Of a stretch of DNA of 9,232 nt, positions 6,514 to 9,232 are shown one piece after another. The notes under the pieces are model-generated. The model did no database searches. It had not been told where the DNA came from and worked only from the letters and a program-made list of their open reading frames with translations. The position numbers and the translations under genes were made by a program. Location of the stretch: contig MGIZ01000020.1 in NCBI GenBank assembly GCA_001794015.1, positions 583 through 9,814 on the forward strand. The letters run 5' to 3'. This DNA comes from Candidatus Yanofskybacteria bacterium RIFCSPHIGHO2_01_FULL_39_8b. GTDB lineage: Bacteria > Patescibacteriota > Minisyncoccia > 2-02-FULL-40-12 > GWA2-44-9. Numbering within the stretch: the first letter of the stretch is position 1; each line of letters starts with the position of its first letter.

Positions 6514-6646
6514 CTCAAAGACTATACCCTAGGGAGGAAATTGTGGAGACCAATCGGCTTGGTTCTGCGATTGGTCGAGCACTTAGGGTGCGATTTCTCG
6601 CTGGAAGAAATCGACACCCGGTCCGAATCTGGGTATAGTCTTTGAG
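6514..6646. repeat. 133-bp inverted-repeat element folding as a three-way junction; possible ncRNA
   Basis: A perfect 16-bp inverted repeat, CTCAAAGACTATACCC and its complement (6514-6529 with 6631-6646), encloses two strong hairpins. The first is GACCAATCG/CGATTGGTC (6548-6556 with 6568-6576), with an 11-base loop. The second is a 13-bp stem with one bulged A: GGGTG plus CGATTTCT (6586-6598) with AGAAATCG (6606-6613) and CACCC (6615-6619), with a 7-base loop. The fold predicted by eye is a closed three-way junction with unpaired linkers 6530-6547, 6577-6585 and 6620-6630. It lies between a terminator and a promoter, so it is not in the leader of the next gene unless a separate promoter exists. 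It matches no RNA family I can name; it may instead be a miniature palindromic mobile element. Confidence 0.65.
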
Positions 6647-6679
6647 CTTTTAAAGCGTGAGGGATTACTAGACCTTACA

Positions 6680-6707
6680 TTGACTTTGTCAGATAAAAAT
6701 TTATAAT
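6680..6707 (+). promoter_or_regulatory. Near-consensus sigma70 promoter for the second radical SAM gene
   Basis: TTGACT (6680-6685) and a perfect TATAAT (6702-6707) are 16 bases apart, 39 bases before the ATG at 6747. The preceding unit is terminated at 6198-6230, so this is the natural start of transcription for the 6747-9232 genes. The implied leader is about 33 bases. Confidence 0.75.
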
Positions 6708-6746
6708 TACGAAAAGTTCTTTAAAAGTAAACAGAATGAGTGAGCA

Positions 6747-8606
6747 ATGAGTACTCTAAAAATACCTTTAAACCAAGATAATCATGACCTCTTGAATCCA
6801 AACGAAGCAAAAATACGTGAAATGATAGCTGAAAAGCTTAAAAAATCGGTTAAGACCCCCTGCCAAAGAATTTTATTGATTCACCCGATGCATATTAAGG
6901 AAGAAAATTTCTATCTGGACCGTGCCCTGGGCGGAAGATATTGGTCGTACCAGCCATATGGTTGCGGCATTCTGTGCCGAAACCTAGATCGGCGCGGTTA
7001 TGAAACTGACATACTTGACCTTAATTTTGAGATGCTTAGCGAAGCCCACCGATTAGACCATCAATTCTCATATATGTTCTGGCAAGAAAGCCTCCTTAAT
7101 AAGTTAGACCGGTTTAAGCCTGACCTTGTCGGCATTAGCTGTATGTTCTCAATGTCACATAAAGTTATTAAGGACATAGCTAAAAAAATCAAACAAGCAT
7201 ATCCTATCACAACGATTATTGTCGGCGGAGTTCATCCTTCCAACGCCAGCCATTTAGTTCTGGAGGATTGCGCCGATATTGATTTCCTGGGACCGCATGA
7301 AGGTGATCGCAGTTTTCCTGATTTAATTGATTTTATTAACGGCAAACTGCCGGTTCAGTCACTCGCCCAGATCGGCACCATTATTCAGGACCGCTATGTA
7401 ACGCCTACATCCCAGACATCACCGGGGGTAAAAGAGATCGAATCTTCTCCGCTTTATCATTCACTTCCTATCGGAGAGTACAATGACCTTGGCCAAATAG
7501 GCTCCTACGGTTTCTTGCGCAAAGGCCGCAAAGCGGCATCGGTGCTTTCAAACCGAGGCTGTCGCGCTCATTGTAGTTTTTGCAGTGTTCCGGATTTCAA
7601 CGGACCAGGAGTTAGAGGACGCAGTGCTGAAAACGTTCTTGATGAAATCGAAGAACTACATCATAGATATGGCATCCAACATATAACCTGGCTGGATGAC
7701 GATTTGCTTTTTGATAAAAATAGGGCTTTAAAATTGTTTAACGGCATTAAGAGTCGCAATCTGGACATTACCTGGGACGCCTCAAACGGATTGATTGCCG
7801 CTTTTGTTACGCCGGATATAATGAAAGCCATAGCCGAATCAGGCTGTCTGGGATTTAATCTTGGAATTGAATCTGGAACACCCGAGATATTGCGCGCCGT
7901 TCATAAGCCCGGAACTCTGGAAAGTTTTCGCAAGGCTAAAAAAGTAATAGACGATTACCCCCATATTTTCGTAAGGGGTTTCTTAATGCTCGGCTTCCCG
8001 AATGAGACATTCGGCCAGATTCTAAATACGATAAATTTTTGCATCGAACTGGATCTTGATTGGTATGCGATTCAGATCTTAAATCTTTTGCCCGCCACCG
8101 ATATTTATAAAAACCTTCTCGAGCAGGGCCTGATTGAAGAAAACCTGCAAACAAGCGACATCGCTTATGTTTTCGGCCCCAGTAGCCCTCAACGGAAAAA
8201 AGAACAGAAAGAAAAAAACCAAGCTAAAGATTTTTATAATCTTTTTGAGACTTGCGATCTTAATTCCATTCCTAGCAAAGATCAATTAATGGATTGCTCT
8301 TTTGTTATGGACTTTAAGGTTAACTACTGGAAGGTCAAAAACATGACCGACCCCATTAAACTGGGTAAGGCCAAAGCTATTTTGACTGACATAAGCAACC
8401 GGATTGCTCCTGAAAATCCACTGGCCCATTTATTTCTTGCTTTTGCCGAACAAAAACTCGGCAATATTCAAGAGGCAAAACATAGGGCGGGCATTGCCAG
8501 TCAAATTGTCTTGGGATCCGACACAGACAGCGGATCTGCTTACTGGCGAAAAAGATTTGAATCTTTTGATCTTTATGATACCTTGAATTTTCTCCTCAAG
8601 CTTTAG
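6747..8606 (+). CDS. B12-binding radical SAM protein with TPR-like C-terminus
   Basis: The 619-residue protein has three parts. Residues about 40-220 resemble a cobalamin-binding domain, with RILLIHPMH, PYGCGILCRNLDRRGY, VGGVHPSNASH and DFLGPHEGDRSF. The radical SAM core begins near 265 with CRAHCSFC (Cys272, Cys276, Cys279). It continues through WLDDDLLFD, GFNLGIESGTPE and FLMLGFPNET in the usual order of the BchE-like class. The last 140 residues are extra; about 554-587 read as one tetratricopeptide-like helix pair (NPLAHLFLAFAEQKLGNIQEA), a possible docking surface. The start is the first ATG after an in-frame TGA; its ribosome site is weak. Its TAG is followed at once by the AAGGAG of the next gene, so the two are co-transcribed. 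It is not a close copy of the radical SAM protein at 2114-3439. The substrate is unknown; methylation or another radical rearrangement of a carbon skeleton is plausible. Confidence 0.88.
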   Translation: MSTLKIPLNQDNHDLLNPNEAKIREMIAEKLKKSVKTPCQRILLIHPMHIKEENFYLDRALGGRYWSYQPYGCGILCRNLDRRGYETDILDLNFEMLSEAHRLDHQFSYMFWQESLLNKLDRFKPDLVGISCMFSMSHKVIKDIAKKIKQAYPITTIIVGGVHPSNASHLVLEDCADIDFLGPHEGDRSFPDLIDFINGKLPVQSLAQIGTIIQDRYVTPTSQTSPGVKEIESSPLYHSLPIGEYNDLGQIGSYGFLRKGRKAASVLSNRGCRAHCSFCSVPDFNGPGVRGRSAENVLDEIEELHHRYGIQHITWLDDDLLFDKNRALKLFNGIKSRNLDITWDASNGLIAAFVTPDIMKAIAESGCLGFNLGIESGTPEILRAVHKPGTLESFRKAKKVIDDYPHIFVRGFLMLGFPNETFGQILNTINFCIELDLDWYAIQILNLLPATDIYKNLLEQGLIEENLQTSDIAYVFGPSSPQRKKEQKEKNQAKDFYNLFETCDLNSIPSKDQLMDCSFVMDFKVNYWKVKNMTDPIKLGKAKAILTDISNRIAPENPLAHLFLAFAEQKLGNIQEAKHRAGIASQIVLGSDTDSGSAYWRKRFESFDLYDTLNFLLKL

Positions 8607-8618
8607 AAGGAGCCAAAT

Positions 8619-9232
8619 ATGGAACATTACTGGTTAGGTAAAAAAGTTCTCGTTGCAGGAGGAACCGGACTTATAGGAACACCGCTGGTTAATCTTCTGA
8701 TGGAGTTGGGGGCAAAAGTAAGGATTGTCTCTCTTGATGACCCTTCTCGAGCCCATCGTGAAGCAGAATTCTTAAGAAAAGATCTGACTGACTACAAAAA
8801 TTGCCTTAATGCTTGCCAGAAAATGGATTATGTTTTTAATCTGCTCTGTGTTAAGGGCTCACCCGATGCAACGATAAAAAGTCCGGTTCAATTTTTCGAG
8901 CCAATGATGAAGTTTAATATAAACTTGGCGAGCGCAGCTTATGAGAATGATGTCCCTGGTTATCTATTTGCGAGTTCCGTTGCCGTTTATAAACCGGCAG
9001 AAATACTATATGAAGATGACGTCTGGACAACTCAACCTTCAAAAAATGATTGGTTTGCCGGCTGGGCGAAACGAATGGGCGAACTCCAGCTTGAAGCATA
9101 TAAACTTCAATACAACTGGAATACCGCTATAGTCAGGCCTTCAAATGTCTATGGTCCTCACGATAATTTCAATCCGAAAACCTCCCTATTCATGGCCTCG
9201 GTAATAAGAAAATTTGCCGACAAACAAGATCC
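8619..9232 (+). CDS. GDP-fucose-synthase-like extended SDR, 3' partial
   Basis: The frame opens at ATG 8619, with AAGGAG at 8607-8612 (6-base spacing), and runs off the window after 204 codons. The Rossmann motif is GGTGLIG (residues 14-20). YLFASSVAVY marks the strand carrying the catalytic Ser, and SNVYGPHDNFNP is the same Fcl/ColC-type signature as in the gene at 4507. The region that should carry YxxxK reads WFAGWAKRMGE: Lys151 is present, but the residue four before it is Ala and the aromatic residue five before it is Phe146. It may therefore lack the catalytic tyrosine hydroxyl, or use another residue. It is the second gene of the unit driven by the promoter at 6680-6707. The role is probably epimerisation or reduction of a nucleotide sugar. 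The missing C-terminus prevents a finer call. Confidence 0.8.
   Translation, partial: MEHYWLGKKVLVAGGTGLIGTPLVNLLMELGAKVRIVSLDDPSRAHREAEFLRKDLTDYKNCLNACQKMDYVFNLLCVKGSPDATIKSPVQFFEPMMKFNINLASAAYENDVPGYLFASSVAVYKPAEILYEDDVWTTQPSKNDWFAGWAKRMGELQLEAYKLQYNWNTAIVRPSNVYGPHDNFNPKTSLFMASVIRKFADKQD

Noticed and set aside
6616..6645. tRNA or tmRNA 3' end (T-arm-like TCCGAAT loop followed by an acceptor-like strand pairing with 6518-6526)
   Set aside because: The distance between the acceptor-like strands is far too long for a tRNA. No D-arm or anticodon arm of normal size is present and no CCA follows. The tmRNA core motifs and a tag-peptide frame are not visible.
6231..6746. Retron, DGR template or CRISPR-like array in the intergenic region
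   Set aside because: The inverted repeats first suggested a retron msr/msd or template repeat, but no reverse transcriptase is in the window. There are no regularly spaced direct repeats, and no near-copy of the region occurs in the genes here.

Overview
This window is an accessory sugar-biosynthesis or surface-glycan locus from a bacterium using the standard code. TGA ends two genes, intrinsic terminators and Shine-Dalgarno sites are clear, and base composition is moderately AT-rich. All eight genes lie on the + strand. The crowded, partly overlapping genes and the GC-rich hairpins between them would fit an uncultivated lineage such as Patescibacteria or Omnitrophota. No marker gene is present, so that placement is a weak inference.

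Layout. (1) 2-2027: a 5'-truncated DegT/StrS-fold protein whose PLP lysine is replaced by histidine, as in ColD-type sugar 3-dehydratases, overlapping an extended SDR NDP-sugar epimerase/dehydratase; a terminator follows. (2) 2114-3439: a single B12-binding-type radical SAM gene, ended by its own terminator. (3) 3479-3609: a block of back-to-back hairpins. (4) 3704-6190: a tight three-gene unit of a classical SDR oxidoreductase, a GDP-fucose/colitose-synthase-like SDR and a PhyH-type Fe(II)/2-oxoglutarate dioxygenase, ended by a terminator. (5) 6191-6746: 556 bp with no convincing protein gene, holding two adjacent inverted-repeat elements (212 bp and 133 bp) and then a near-consensus sigma70 promoter. 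(6) 6747-9232: a second, larger B12-binding radical SAM protein with a TPR-like C-terminus, followed by a 3'-truncated GDP-fucose-synthase-like SDR.

How the genes may work together (inference). A 4-keto-6-deoxy nucleotide sugar, made by genes outside the window, would be 3-deoxygenated by the ColD-like enzyme. It could then be epimerised or reduced by the SDRs and further modified by the two cobalamin-type radical SAM enzymes (for example C-methylation) and by the dioxygenase (hydroxylation). The product could be a branched or unusually oxidised deoxysugar or a related small molecule. I do not recognise this gene combination as a characterised pathway. No glycosyltransferase, flippase or polymerase is visible here.

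The most notable non-coding signal is the nested inverted-repeat region at 6280-6646. The most notable protein-level signals are the Lys-to-His change in the first gene and the non-canonical YxxxK site in both GDP-fucose-synthase-like SDRs.
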